Assembly: GCF_012932565.1 (NCBI RefSeq) | Contig: NZ_JABBYJ010000001.1 | Span: forward strand, 2,666,001-2,730,000 | DNA length: 64,000 nucleotides | Direction of reading: 5' to 3' | Source of the DNA: Sneathiella limimaris | GTDB taxonomy: Bacteria; Pseudomonadota; Alphaproteobacteria; Sneathiellales; Sneathiellaceae | Part shown: positions 15,994 through 24,444 of the stretch, piece after piece | Layout of the letters: each line of letters opens with the position of its first letter | How positions within the stretch are numbered: position 1 is the first letter of the stretch | The notes under the pieces: model-generated | The model's database searches: none | The model's input: the letters and a program-made list of their open reading frames with translations, nothing else | Told to the model about the DNA's origin: nothing | Program-made: the position numbers and the translations under genes

Positions 15994-17364
15994 ATGAAAA
16001 CCAACGATCAACTCGACAAATGGGACCGCGAGAATTTTTTCCATCCGTCCACACATCTGGGGCAGTTTGCCCGCGGTGAAGCCCCTAACCGGATTGTTAC
16101 CGGTGGTAAGGGTGTGTATATCCAGGATCGGAACGACAATAAGCTGCTTGATGCCTTCGCAGGACTTTACTGCGTGAATGTGGGCTATGGCCGGACAGAA
16201 ATTGCCGATGCCATTGCAACGCAGGCAAAAGAGCTTGCCTATTACCATGCCTATGTGGGGCATGGCACAGAAGCGTCCATCACCCTGTCCAAAATGATCC
16301 TCGACCGCGCACCGGATCACATGAGCAAGGTTTACTTTGGTCTCTCCGGCTCGGACGCGAACGAGACCAATATCAAGCTGGTCTGGTACTATAACAATAT
16401 TCTCGGACGGCCAGAGAAGAAGAAGATCATCTCCCGCTGGCGGGGCTATCATGGCTCGGGCCTGATGACAGGCTCCTTGACCGGGCTTGAGCTATTCCAC
16501 AAGAAGTTCGATCTGCCCCTGGCGCAAGTTATTCATACAGAAGCGCCTTACTACCTCCGCCGCAGTGACGCCGCCATGAGCGAAGAAGAATTCTCCGCTG
16601 ATTGCGCGAAAAAGCTGGAAGAGCTGATCCTCGCCGAAGGACCGGATACCGTTGCCGCCTTTATTGGGGAGCCTGCCCTTGGTACTGGTGGACTGGTTCC
16701 ACCCCCTGCCGGATATTGGGCGGCTATTCAGGAAGTCCTCAATAAATACGATATCCTGCTGATTGCGGACGAAGTAGTCACTGGTTTTGGTCGCCTCGGC
16801 AGCATGTTCGGCAGTGAGCATTATGGCCTTAAGCCAGATCTCATCACCATTGCCAAGGGTCTCACTTCTGCCTACGCGCCGCTCTCCGGCTCCATCGTCG
16901 GGGATAAAATGTGGGACGTCCTGATGCAGGGCACGGATGAAAATGGTCCGATCGGGCACGGCTGGACTTACTCTGCCCACCCAATTGGCGCTGCAGCAGG
17001 CGTTGCCAATCTGGAACTGGTGGACAAGCTCGGGCTTGTTGAGAACGCCGGTAAAACCGGAGCCGCCATGAAAGCCATGATGCAGGATGCACTCGGCGAT
17101 CACAAAAACGTCGCTGAAATCCGCGGCGAAGGCCTGCTGATTGCATTGGAACTCGCCGAAGATCCAGAAGCGCGCAAATTCTTTGACCCCGCCAAAACCA
17201 TCGGCGCCAAAGTTGCCGCAGCGCTCCTCAAACGCGGTGTAATCGCTAGGGCGATGCCGCAAGGGGATATCCTCGGCTTTGCTCCGCCGCTCTGCATCAC
17301 CGAAGACGAAGCCAAAATCGTCGTCGATGCTGCCGCGGAAGCCGTCACGGAAGTGCTGGGATAA
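15994..17364 (+). CDS. doeD: L-2,4-diaminobutyrate transaminase DoeD (class III aminotransferase)
   Basis: 456 residues from the ATG at 15994, which has AAAGGAAG upstream. Class III PLP aminotransferase: cofactor-binding GLSGSDANETNIKL, the Asp of IADEVVTGFGRLG, and the Schiff-base lysine in LITIAKGLTSAYAPL. DoeD moves the 4-amino group of diaminobutyrate to a keto acid, giving aspartate semialdehyde for DoeC. Last gene of the cluster, ended by a strong terminator. Without context it would be called an omega-amino acid:pyruvate or beta-alanine aminotransferase. Confidence 0.9.
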   Translation: MKTNDQLDKWDRENFFHPSTHLGQFARGEAPNRIVTGGKGVYIQDRNDNKLLDAFAGLYCVNVGYGRTEIADAIATQAKELAYYHAYVGHGTEASITLSKMILDRAPDHMSKVYFGLSGSDANETNIKLVWYYNNILGRPEKKKIISRWRGYHGSGLMTGSLTGLELFHKKFDLPLAQVIHTEAPYYLRRSDAAMSEEEFSADCAKKLEELILAEGPDTVAAFIGEPALGTGGLVPPPAGYWAAIQEVLNKYDILLIADEVVTGFGRLGSMFGSEHYGLKPDLITIAKGLTSAYAPLSGSIVGDKMWDVLMQGTDENGPIGHGWTYSAHPIGAAAGVANLELVDKLGLVENAGKTGAAMKAMMQDALGDHKNVAEIRGEGLLIALELAEDPEARKFFDPAKTIGAKVAAALLKRGVIARAMPQGDILGFAPPLCITEDEAKIVVDAAAEAVTEVLG

Positions 17365-17384
17365 GACAGGGCGTCCAGCACACC

Positions 17385-17418
17385 AAAGCCCTCAGGGAAA
17401 CCTGAGGGCTTTTTTTTA
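17385..17418. terminator. Terminator between doeD and the convergent sixA-like gene
   Basis: AAAGCCCTCAGG and CCTGAGGGCTTT pair around a GAAA loop, followed on the plus strand by a run of T. Confidence 0.92.
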
Positions 17419-17441
17419 TGTGATGGTTTGGAACAGCCCCC

Positions 17442-17972
17442 TCACCCCAGCAATTTCGGGGTCATGAAGTGGGTGAGATGGCCGCGGGCGAGGCCCACGT
17501 CTTTCCAGTTATCTGAGTTGAATTGCATGCTGGCTATAGCGCCGGTCGAAAATTTACGGCGGATGAAATGCTGGACCTCGGATTCCCGGCTGGCGATCCA
17601 GTTGACCAATGACAGCGCCAGTTCCTGCATGGCCGGGTTGTGGCCGACGATCAGGGCATGATCATAGCTATCCTCCAACTGATGGAGGAGCTCTATCAGT
17701 CCATGCCCCATCCCGGCGGAATAGATCATCTTGTCATAGCAGATATTGAAATCACCACCAAAAGCCGTCTGCACCCGAGCCAGAGTTTCCTTGGTTCTTT
17801 GCGCCGGTGAGCAGAGAACAACATCGGGGGAGATTTTGTTTTCCAACATATATTTGCCCATCCGCGGCGCAGCCTTTTTACCCCGCGGGGCGAGCGGTCG
17901 GTCGTAGTCGCTCAAGGAATAATCCTCCCAACTGGATTTGGCGTGGCGCATCAATGTCACTTGCTTTGGCAT
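17442..17972 (-). CDS. SixA-like phosphohistidine phosphatase
   Basis: 176 residues of the histidine phosphatase superfamily. The phosphorylated His is in VTLMRHAKSSW near the N-terminus; the second catalytic His is in ALIVGHNPAMQEL (about residue 113). The SixA subfamily removes phosphate from histidine phosphotransfer proteins or from the nitrogen PTS protein NPr. It lacks a signal peptide and is probably cytoplasmic. It is a single gene convergent with doeD and divergent from the zevA-like gene. Confidence 0.9.
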   Translation of the reverse strand: MPKQVTLMRHAKSSWEDYSLSDYDRPLAPRGKKAAPRMGKYMLENKISPDVVLCSPAQRTKETLARVQTAFGGDFNICYDKMIYSAGMGHGLIELLHQLEDSYDHALIVGHNPAMQELALSLVNWIASRESEVQHFIRRKFSTGAIASMQFNSDNWKDVGLARGHLTHFMTPKLLG

Positions 17973-18098
17973 CTGTTCCCCTTAACTTTATCCCACTCCG
18001 CTTCACAAAAGAGGTAGGTGTGGTATGCGCTAATTTCCAGCCCTGATCCCGTGAATTTTTTGAGACAGCGCCCTTGAAACATCTCTTGCCCGATAAGA

Positions 18099-18113
18099 TG
18101 TTATAGAATAACA
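18099..18113. promoter_or_regulatory. Zur-box-like palindrome upstream of the zevAB-like pair
   Basis: TGTTAT-AGA-ATAACA has perfect 6-bp arms and matches the core of the proteobacterial Zur consensus (TGTTATANTATAACA), with one arm position differing in the extended form. It ends 27 bases before the first gene, a fitting place for repression under zinc sufficiency. Confidence 0.7.
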
Positions 18114-18139
18114 ATAGCCTGTACCCTAACGAACGTCTG

Positions 18140-18793
18140 ATGATGCCCAAGCCCATGCGATTTGCCGCCCTCACCCTATTGTTCCTCCTGCTTATGCCGT
18201 TAAAGCCGGAAGCCCATCCCCACGTATGGATCGATATGAAGACAGAGCCGCTGTTTAATGAAGCGGGAGAGATGACCGGGCTGGAGATTTACTGGCTGTT
18301 TGGAGACTTTTACTCTGCCTTTATCATGGAAGAAATTCCAAAGGATGCGGATGGCACGCCAAACGCGGAAGCTTTAAGGGAGCTTGCTGCGGGGAACCTG
18401 ACCAATCTGGCGGAATATAACTATTACACCAAGATCACCAAGGATGGAGAGGATCAAGCCTTTACCCTTCATCCGAAATTCACAACCGGGATCACCGACT
18501 ACCGGCTATGGATGAAGTATCAGATTGATCTGAAAACCCCGCTCGACCCGGTTCAGGATGGCATTCGCTATTCCGTCTATGACCCCACCTATTATATTGA
18601 GATCCTGCATGACGATAAGGCCCCCTCGACCCTATTGCCGGCAAGCCAGAGGGATCGCTGCAAGTCGACCCTAATCCCCCCGAACCCACCAGAGGAAATG
18701 AGTATTATGGCCTATTCCCTCGACCGGACAGAAAAGCCAAACTTCAACTTGGGTGATTACTTCGCGGAGTGGGTCAAGCTTTCATGCAAATGA
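18140..18793 (+). CDS. zevA: ZevA-like periplasmic zinc-uptake protein (DUF1007)
   Basis: 217 residues with a signal peptide to about residue 25 (FAALTLLFLLLMPLKPEA) and then HPHVWIDM, the start typical of DUF1007 proteins after cleavage. In Haemophilus influenzae a DUF1007 protein (ZevA) and a NicO-type permease (ZevB) act together in zinc uptake. Here the same gene pair overlaps and stands behind a Zur-like box, so zinc is favoured over nickel or cobalt. The His-rich N-terminus could bind metal in the periplasm. The start could be either of two adjacent ATG codons. Confidence 0.8.
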   Translation: MMPKPMRFAALTLLFLLLMPLKPEAHPHVWIDMKTEPLFNEAGEMTGLEIYWLFGDFYSAFIMEEIPKDADGTPNAEALRELAAGNLTNLAEYNYYTKITKDGEDQAFTLHPKFTTGITDYRLWMKYQIDLKTPLDPVQDGIRYSVYDPTYYIEILHDDKAPSTLLPASQRDRCKSTLIPPNPPEEMSIMAYSLDRTEKPNFNLGDYFAEWVKLSCK

Positions 18794-19788
18794 CACCGTT
18801 CATTAAGGCTGGGCTGGCTGTGCTGATCTTCACGCTCGTCATGCCGAAACTCGCGCTGGCGGCGGATCTGTCGCTACTGGATCAATGGTTGATGACCATC
18901 CAGCAGAAACAAAGCGCCTATCACCGGGAGCTGGCGAGCGTCCTCAAATCCATCCGGGATGGCGGCTGGATTGCGACCTGGTCGCTGGTCAGCTTAAGTT
19001 TCCTCTATGGTGTTTTTCACGCGGCCGGACCCGGACATGGCAAAGCGGTGATCAGCACTTATTTATTGAGTAATGAAAGCGAGCTGAAACGCGGCATTCT
19101 GCTGGCTTTCCTCTCTGCCCTCTTGCAAGGGATAACAGCGCTCAGCCTAATCCTGGTTCTCGTCCACCTGATCGGGTTCACCCGGCGGCAGGCAACCGAT
19201 GCGGTTCCCCTATTGGAAATGGTGAGCTTCGGTCTTGTTACCCTTATTGGGATCTTTTTGATGAAACGGGCCCTCACCAGTTTCCTGAAATACAGGCGAC
19301 TATCAAGGGAAGAGCAACAGCTCATCGCCAAACCTCACTCCCATACCCATACCCACGACCACTCCCCTCATCACAGCCATGCGCATGATGAGGCCTGCAG
19401 CGATTGCGGGCATGTTCATGCACCGGATCCGAGCCTGTTAAGCGGCAAGGTTCGACTGCGCGAAGCGATCGGGATTATTGCCTCCATTGGGATAAGACCC
19501 TGCACCGGATCTTTACTGGTGCTGATTTTTGCTGAAAGCCTGAACCTTCGCTGGGCGGGAATATTCTCTGTGCTTGCCATCTCACTTGGCACAGCGATAA
19601 CGGTAAGCGCCCTCGCCACCCTCGCGGTTTATTCACGAAAGCTGGCTGGCCGTCTTGTGGCCCGGCAGGATAGCCCTGCCCTTAAATACGCCTCTATTGG
19701 GGTGATGTTCAGTGGTGGATTGATCGTCACCCTGTTAGGCGTGATGCTGTTCCTGTCAGTTCAGGGAACGCAGCATCCACTAATCTAG
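18784..19788 (+). CDS. zevB: ZevB-like zinc (nickel/cobalt family) transporter, NicO/RcnA family
   Basis: About 334 residues; the ATG at 18784 and another at 18790 both overlap the end of the previous gene, the latter as ATGA. An N-terminal signal-like helix is followed by six or more membrane segments. The NicO motif HAAGPGHGKAVISTYLL is present, as is IGIRPCTGSLLVLIFA near the middle. A cytoplasmic loop (about 183-215) holds roughly a dozen His with Asp/Cys (SHTHTHDHSPHHSHAHDE). RcnA proteins export nickel/cobalt, but partnership with DUF1007 and the Zur-like box argue for zinc import. Its stop overlaps the end of the convergent CoA-transferase gene by 4 bases. Confidence 0.82.
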   Translation: MQMTPFIKAGLAVLIFTLVMPKLALAADLSLLDQWLMTIQQKQSAYHRELASVLKSIRDGGWIATWSLVSLSFLYGVFHAAGPGHGKAVISTYLLSNESELKRGILLAFLSALLQGITALSLILVLVHLIGFTRRQATDAVPLLEMVSFGLVTLIGIFLMKRALTSFLKYRRLSREEQQLIAKPHSHTHTHDHSPHHSHAHDEACSDCGHVHAPDPSLLSGKVRLREAIGIIASIGIRPCTGSLLVLIFAESLNLRWAGIFSVLAISLGTAITVSALATLAVYSRKLAGRLVARQDSPALKYASIGVMFSGGLIVTLLGVMLFLSVQGTQHPLI

Positions 19789-20990
19789 GATCGGTTCAGC
19801 TGCTCGGCAACGCCGCTCGCCAGAAGGGCTTCAATTTCCGCGTCGGATTTACCGAGGGATTTGAGAACCTCGACAGAGTTTTCGCCAAGAGACGGCGGTC
19901 TGTTCACCGGCTCAACACCAGACTCAGATAGCCGAAGCGGACTGCCGATCAGGGAGATTTCGCCTGCCTCAGGATGCTGCAGCGTATGCACCATGCCGCG
20001 AGACGTGGCCTCGGCAGACTGAAGGGCTTCCAGGACAGAGCGAACCTCACCGCCGGGGAGCTTGTTTTCCTCCATCTTCGTGCAAAGTTCCAAACGCGTG
20101 AATTTATTAAGATAAGGCTGCATGGCTTCCACTAGAGCCTCGCGGTTATTGGCCCGGTCCGTGTTGCTGGCAAACCGGGGATCGGTGACCAATTCCGGCG
20201 CTTCGAACACATCCTCGCAAAGACGCTTGAATTGACCGTTATTGGCAATGGCCATGATGACGAACCCATCAGAAGCCTTAAAGATGCCATAAGGCGCAAC
20301 AAACGGGTTTGAATTGCCGTAGCGATCGGGGTTTTTGCCGAGCCAGAGGCTGTTATTGGCATAATAGGACAGTAGTGCAAGCCCGCAGTCCAGCAGGCAA
20401 ATATCAATGGCCTGACCTTTGCCCGTCCGCTCCCGCGCGAAAAGGGCCGCAAGACATGCCTGCGCAGCATGATGACCCGTCACCAGATCGACGATGGCAA
20501 CAGGAGCACGCAAGGGATCCTGCCCCGGCTCCCCATTGAGCATCATCAGTCCGGATTGGGCCTGGATTACCAGATCATAACCAAGGCGATGCTTGAAATC
20601 GCTCTCCCGTCCATAGCCAGAAACCGAACAGTAAATCAGCTTCGGGTTTTTCTTGGACAGGGTTTCATAATCAAGACCAAACTTGGCAGCGCCGCCCAGC
20701 TTGAAATTTTCCACAATCACATCAGCCTGCTCCGCCAGTTCGCGGGCGATCTTTTGCCCCTCCTCAGAGGCCAGATCCAATGCAATGCTTTTCTTGTTGC
20801 GGTTTACGGCGTTGAAAAAACTGGTGTCATTTGCATGAACCGGGGTTCCCATTGTCCGAGTATCATCCCCGCCGCCAACATTTTCAATCTTGATAACATC
20901 TGCCCCTAAATCGCCGAGGGTCTGGGCACAAATTGGACCGGCCAGAACCCGGGACAGGTCCAGCACACGAACGCCTGCCAATGCTCTCAT
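19785..20990 (-). CDS. Class III CoA-transferase (CaiB/BaiF family)
   Basis: 401 residues. Family III landmarks: GVRVLDLSRVLAGPICAQTLGDLGADVIKIE at the N-terminus, the NRNKKSIALDL segment, ADVIVENFKLG, and the catalytic Asp in VAIVDLVTGHHAAQACLAAL (about residue 170). Such enzymes move CoA between a thioester and a free acid by an aspartyl-CoA intermediate. The gene follows the TRAP permease by 62 bases on the same strand, so it is likely the first catabolic step for the acid imported by that transporter. The acid itself is unknown; succinate-type dicarboxylates are common partners. Confidence 0.9.
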   Translation of the reverse strand: MRALAGVRVLDLSRVLAGPICAQTLGDLGADVIKIENVGGGDDTRTMGTPVHANDTSFFNAVNRNKKSIALDLASEEGQKIARELAEQADVIVENFKLGGAAKFGLDYETLSKKNPKLIYCSVSGYGRESDFKHRLGYDLVIQAQSGLMMLNGEPGQDPLRAPVAIVDLVTGHHAAQACLAALFARERTGKGQAIDICLLDCGLALLSYYANNSLWLGKNPDRYGNSNPFVAPYGIFKASDGFVIMAIANNGQFKRLCEDVFEAPELVTDPRFASNTDRANNREALVEAMQPYLNKFTRLELCTKMEENKLPGGEVRSVLEALQSAEATSRGMVHTLQHPEAGEISLIGSPLRLSESGVEPVNRPPSLGENSVEVLKSLGKSDAEIEALLASGVAEQLNRS

Positions 20991-21052
20991 CTTCTTATCC
21001 TTGTTGTTCTTCTTCTTTTTATTCTGAGATCAGAGTAGCGTGTGCCGGAACC

Positions 21053-22603
21053 CTAGTAAAGAAGTCCCGGCAACCAAGTCGCAATATCTGAAAACAGCCA
21101 GATCGCCAGCACGCCCAAAATCTGCAACCCGATAAAGGGCACAACGCCGAGATAAATCTGTCCGGTTGTCACCTCTTTTGGTGCAGCCCCACGCAAGTAA
21201 AAGAGCGAGAAGCCAAAGGGGGGCGTCAGGAAGGAGGTTTGAAGGTTGATGGCAATCAGGATGGCAAGCCACATGGGATCATGCCCCATCAGGATCAGGG
21301 CAGGCGCAATAAGTGGCAGCAGGATCACTGTGATTTCCACAAAATCCAGGAAGAAGCCCAGAACGAAGATAATCAGCATACAGAAGATCAACGCGCCGGT
21401 TGCTCCGCCCGGCATGGATTGCAGGATTTCAGCAATCCGGTCCTCACCGCCCAGTCCAACAAATACAAGGCTGAACACGCTAGCCGTCAGAATGGTCGCG
21501 AAGATCATGGCCGTCACTGTCATGGTCGATGTGAGCGCCGGTTTCAGGATGTCATTTTTGAAAATCTGCCGAAGAGAAAGTGCAATCGCCAGTGCCCCGG
21601 TCAGGGTCAGCAGGATATAAAGACCCGCCATGGAAATCTCAAACGCCCCGATGTCAGAGCGTTGCAAGCGCACGGGGAAAAGACCTGAGAGAACCGCCAG
21701 CAGAATAAGCGAAATCCCCCCGGCCAATATCAGAACGGGTGACGCTCCTTTGCGGATACCGGCCATCAGAACGACACCAATGGCGCCAACAGAAGCTGCC
21801 TCACTTGGCGTTGCAACGCCGCCGAGGATCGCCCCCAATACTGCAAGGATCAGGATCACTGGTGGCAGGATCGCGCGGGAGATTTCAGACAGGCTCGGCT
21901 TTGATACCTCCTCGCTCATGGCTGGGGCATCATTCGGCAAAAGCCAGGCCCGGATCAGCAAATAGAGGATATAGATCCCGACCAGGACCAGTCCCGGCAC
22001 TAGGGCAGCCGCAAAAATCTGACCTACCGAAATGGTTTCGATGGTGAATTTTCCTTGCGCAAACTGGGCCTGCTGATAGGCGTTTGACATCACATCAGAA
22101 AGGATAATCAGCAAGGTTGACGGCGGAATGATCTGCCCCAAAGTGCCCGAAGTGCAAACAATGCCGGAGGCGAGCTTGGGGCTATAGCCATTTCTCAGCA
22201 TGGTTGGCAGGGCAATCATTCCCATGGCAACAACCGTTGCCCCGACAATTCCGGTCGATGCGGCAAGGAGTGCGCCAACAAGAACAACCGAAACCCCAAG
22301 GCCACCTCGGATATTGCCAAAAAGCCGCCCCATGGTTTCCAGGAGCTCCTCCGCAATGCGGGATTTTTCAAGGATCACACCCATAAAAACAAAGAGCGGA
22401 ATAGCGATCAGCACATCGTTACTGAGCAGGCCAAAAACCCGCTGACCAAGCGCCCCCAACAAGGAAATGTCAAAAACGCCGAGTGCCCAGCCAAGCCCGG
22501 CAAACAGCGTTGCGACACCGGCAATGGAAAAGGATACGGGATAGCCCAGCAGAATACCGGCGATCAGGGCCGCAAACATCAAAAGATCAAGAGGAAGCGC
22601 CAT
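21053..22603 (-). CDS. TRAP transporter large permease (DctM family)
   Basis: 516 residues, longer than the usual 425-440 because of extra membrane segments in the middle (about 270-370), a feature of the TakM/mannitol-type branch. Many hydrophobic helices; conserved pieces include SNDVLIAIPLFVFMGVILEKS, ASTGIVGATVVAMG, GTLGQIIPPSTLLII and FFLDFVEITVILLPLIAP. It is the sodium-coupled membrane channel of the transporter. Its ATG shares one base with the stop of the small permease (TAATG), showing translational coupling. Confidence 0.93.
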   Translation of the reverse strand: MALPLDLLMFAALIAGILLGYPVSFSIAGVATLFAGLGWALGVFDISLLGALGQRVFGLLSNDVLIAIPLFVFMGVILEKSRIAEELLETMGRLFGNIRGGLGVSVVLVGALLAASTGIVGATVVAMGMIALPTMLRNGYSPKLASGIVCTSGTLGQIIPPSTLLIILSDVMSNAYQQAQFAQGKFTIETISVGQIFAAALVPGLVLVGIYILYLLIRAWLLPNDAPAMSEEVSKPSLSEISRAILPPVILILAVLGAILGGVATPSEAASVGAIGVVLMAGIRKGASPVLILAGGISLILLAVLSGLFPVRLQRSDIGAFEISMAGLYILLTLTGALAIALSLRQIFKNDILKPALTSTMTVTAMIFATILTASVFSLVFVGLGGEDRIAEILQSMPGGATGALIFCMLIIFVLGFFLDFVEITVILLPLIAPALILMGHDPMWLAILIAINLQTSFLTPPFGFSLFYLRGAAPKEVTTGQIYLGVVPFIGLQILGVLAIWLFSDIATWLPGLLY

Positions 22604-23106
22604 TAATTCATCCCTCCTCTCAGACGGAGGAGATCACGCAACATATGAGAGATACCCTGGATCAGCAGCAGGATACAAAAGCCCGGGATCAAGGATTTCA
22701 AAAGAAAAGAAGCTGGAATACCGCCCACTGAAATGGGCCCTTCCAGAATAGCCCAGGATGTGGAAACGGTGGGCCATGTCCAGTAGAGCAAAATAATCAT
22801 GGCCGGAAAGAGAAAAGCAAAATGTCCGAAAAGATCAATACGGGACTGTCCTATTCTGGCAAATTTCGCGTAGAAGATATCGACCCGCACATGGCCATCA
22901 ACCAGATAGGTATAGCCCGCCCCCAGCATAAAGAGGAAGCCGTGCAAATAGAGCACCCCTTCGTTCAGGAAGATGAAGCTCACCCCGAACACATAGCGAA
23001 GGACAACGATTGTAAATTGCAGCAGAACCATCAACAGGGCGGCCCAACGAATGACACTGCCAACCCCTTTATTGATCCCGTCCAGAAAAGCGGCAAACTT
23101 CTCCAT
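22603..23106 (-). CDS. TRAP transporter small permease (DctQ family)
   Basis: 167 residues with four membrane helices, the standard DctQ layout (SVIRWAALLMVLLQFTIVVLRYVFGVSF, then FLNEGVLYLHGFLFMLGAGYTYLVDGHVRVDIFYAK). It couples the binding protein to the large permease. A strong hairpin stands between this gene and the upstream binding-protein gene, so its expression should be lower. Confidence 0.93.
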   Translation of the reverse strand: MEKFAAFLDGINKGVGSVIRWAALLMVLLQFTIVVLRYVFGVSFIFLNEGVLYLHGFLFMLGAGYTYLVDGHVRVDIFYAKFARIGQSRIDLFGHFAFLFPAMIILLYWTWPTVSTSWAILEGPISVGGIPASFLLKSLIPGFCILLLIQGISHMLRDLLRLRGGMN

Positions 23107-23123
23107 AACTCTCTACCTTGCCA

Positions 23124-23153
23124 TAAAAAAAGCGGGCTCTACGCGAGCCCGCT
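23124..23153 (-). terminator. Intra-operon terminator between binding protein and permease genes
   Basis: On the minus strand GCGGGCTC-GCGTA-GAGCCCGC is followed by seven T. Partial read-through would give much more binding protein than permease, as is common for periplasmic-binding-protein systems. Confidence 0.85.
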
Positions 23154-23168
23154 TCCATCAAACACCAA

Positions 23169-24254
23169 TTAGTACTTGTAGTCCATCGCTCTCGCGTTCA
23201 TCTGGCCGTTATCAGCGTAAGGCATGTAACCTGCTACCAGTGAACGGTAGGAGATGAAGCTTTCAACGATTTTCCGAACCAGCGGATCTTCATCTTCGCG
23301 CAGGTCAGCGATCACTTCACCCGCTGCATTGCCCATGGCTGTAACAACACTGTCAGGAAGCTTTTTGACCTGAACGCCCTGCTCTGCAACCAGCTTCTGA
23401 AGCGCGATGGCATGCTTGGTTGTGTATTCGGTCCAGACTTCGTTATAGAGACTGTCACAAGCGTATTTAACGGCCTGCTGCAGGTCTGCTGGAAGTGCAT
23501 TGAAGGCTTCCAGATTGACGGCGCATTCCTCTGCGGATGATGGTTCACCCACACCTGGCCAGTAATAGTTTTTCGCAACCTGATAGAAACCAAGAGCACT
23601 GTCTGTCCAAGGACCGATAAACTCACCCGCATCCAAGGCACCGGATTGCAGGGCCTGGAACATGTCGCGGCCACCCATGGCCTGAACAGCCATGCCGAGC
23701 TTGGCACACATTTCGGACGCCAGACCTGTTGTCCGGAAGCGAAGACCTTTCAGATCATCGACGGAATTGATTTCTGTTTTGAACCAACCCTGCCATTGCG
23801 GGCCAGAGTTACCACAAAGGAAAGGCTTCAGACCAAAGCGGCCATAGATTTCATCGTAAAGTTCCTGGCCACCGCCATGAGCGAGCCAGCCAACCTGTTC
23901 ATCACCCCGAAGACCGAATGGCTGAGAGCCAAACATCAGGATACCTTTGGATTTTGACCCCCAGTAAGCTGGAACAGCGTGATAAAGTTCTGCCGTTCCC
24001 TGAGAGACCGCATCAAAAACACCACGGCCTGGAACTAGCTCACCAGCGGCAAAGAGTTTAACTTCAATCCGGCCACCGGACAAAGCAGTGATACGATCAG
24101 CGAGTTTCTGTGCGGCTACCCCTGGTCCAGGCAAGTTTTTCGGCCAAGCGGTGACCATTTTCCACTGCATTTTGCCTTGCGCAATTGCTGGTGTTGCCAA
24201 AGTGGATGCAACGGCGCCAGCCCCTGCAACTTTCATAAAATCCCTGCGTTTCAT
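23169..24254 (-). CDS. TRAP transporter solute-binding protein, TakP-like
   Basis: 361 residues from the ATG at 24254 (GAGGAGAT 6 bases upstream). It starts with a Tat-type signal, MKRRDFMKVAGAGAVASTL..., so it is exported folded. The mature DctP-fold protein has the TakP/mannitol-branch features: WKMVTAWPKN, AGELVPGRGVFDAVSQG, ELYHAVPAYWGSKSKG and GNSGPQWQGWFKTEI. TakP of Rhodobacter binds 2-oxo acids with sodium. Here a CoA-transferase and a HutC-type regulator are linked, so an organic acid is expected, but the ligand cannot be read from sequence alone. Confidence 0.92.
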   Translation of the reverse strand: MKRRDFMKVAGAGAVASTLATPAIAQGKMQWKMVTAWPKNLPGPGVAAQKLADRITALSGGRIEVKLFAAGELVPGRGVFDAVSQGTAELYHAVPAYWGSKSKGILMFGSQPFGLRGDEQVGWLAHGGGQELYDEIYGRFGLKPFLCGNSGPQWQGWFKTEINSVDDLKGLRFRTTGLASEMCAKLGMAVQAMGGRDMFQALQSGALDAGEFIGPWTDSALGFYQVAKNYYWPGVGEPSSAEECAVNLEAFNALPADLQQAVKYACDSLYNEVWTEYTTKHAIALQKLVAEQGVQVKKLPDSVVTAMGNAAGEVIADLREDEDPLVRKIVESFISYRSLVAGYMPYADNGQMNARAMDYKY

Positions 24255-24407
24255 ATTTTGATCTCCTCGCATGATCCCCAGTTCAGGGGTTAATTGTCCT
24301 AAGACCCTTCGAAGACGAGCGCGCTTCCCCAAAAAGCATCAGCCCTTGCCGATCTTAACGATTAACTTATAATCGGCTTTTAGTATTATGAGCATGTTTT
24401 ATGTTTA

Positions 24408-24421
24408 TATGTGTATACATA
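24408..24421. promoter_or_regulatory. Candidate operator in the TRAP/HutC-type regulator spacer
   Basis: TATGT-GTAT-ACATA, an inverted repeat with 5-bp arms, lies 24 bases before the regulator's ATG. HutC-subfamily GntR proteins usually bind TGTATATACA-like dyads. A TATAAT box for the leftward operon is at 24368-24373. Confidence 0.5.
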
Positions 24422-24444
24422 AAAGTCAACTGGATTTCTAATCA

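Noticed and set aside
16492-17262. 256-codon minus-strand frame opposite doeD
   Set aside because: Shadow of the aminotransferase gene; the protein has no recognised domain.
21053-24254. Ectoine-specific TRAP transporter (TeaABC/UehABC) belonging to the cluster upstream
   Set aside because: The binding protein is of the TakP/mannitol branch, the operon has a CoA-transferase and its own HutC-type regulator, and other genes lie between it and the ectoine cluster.
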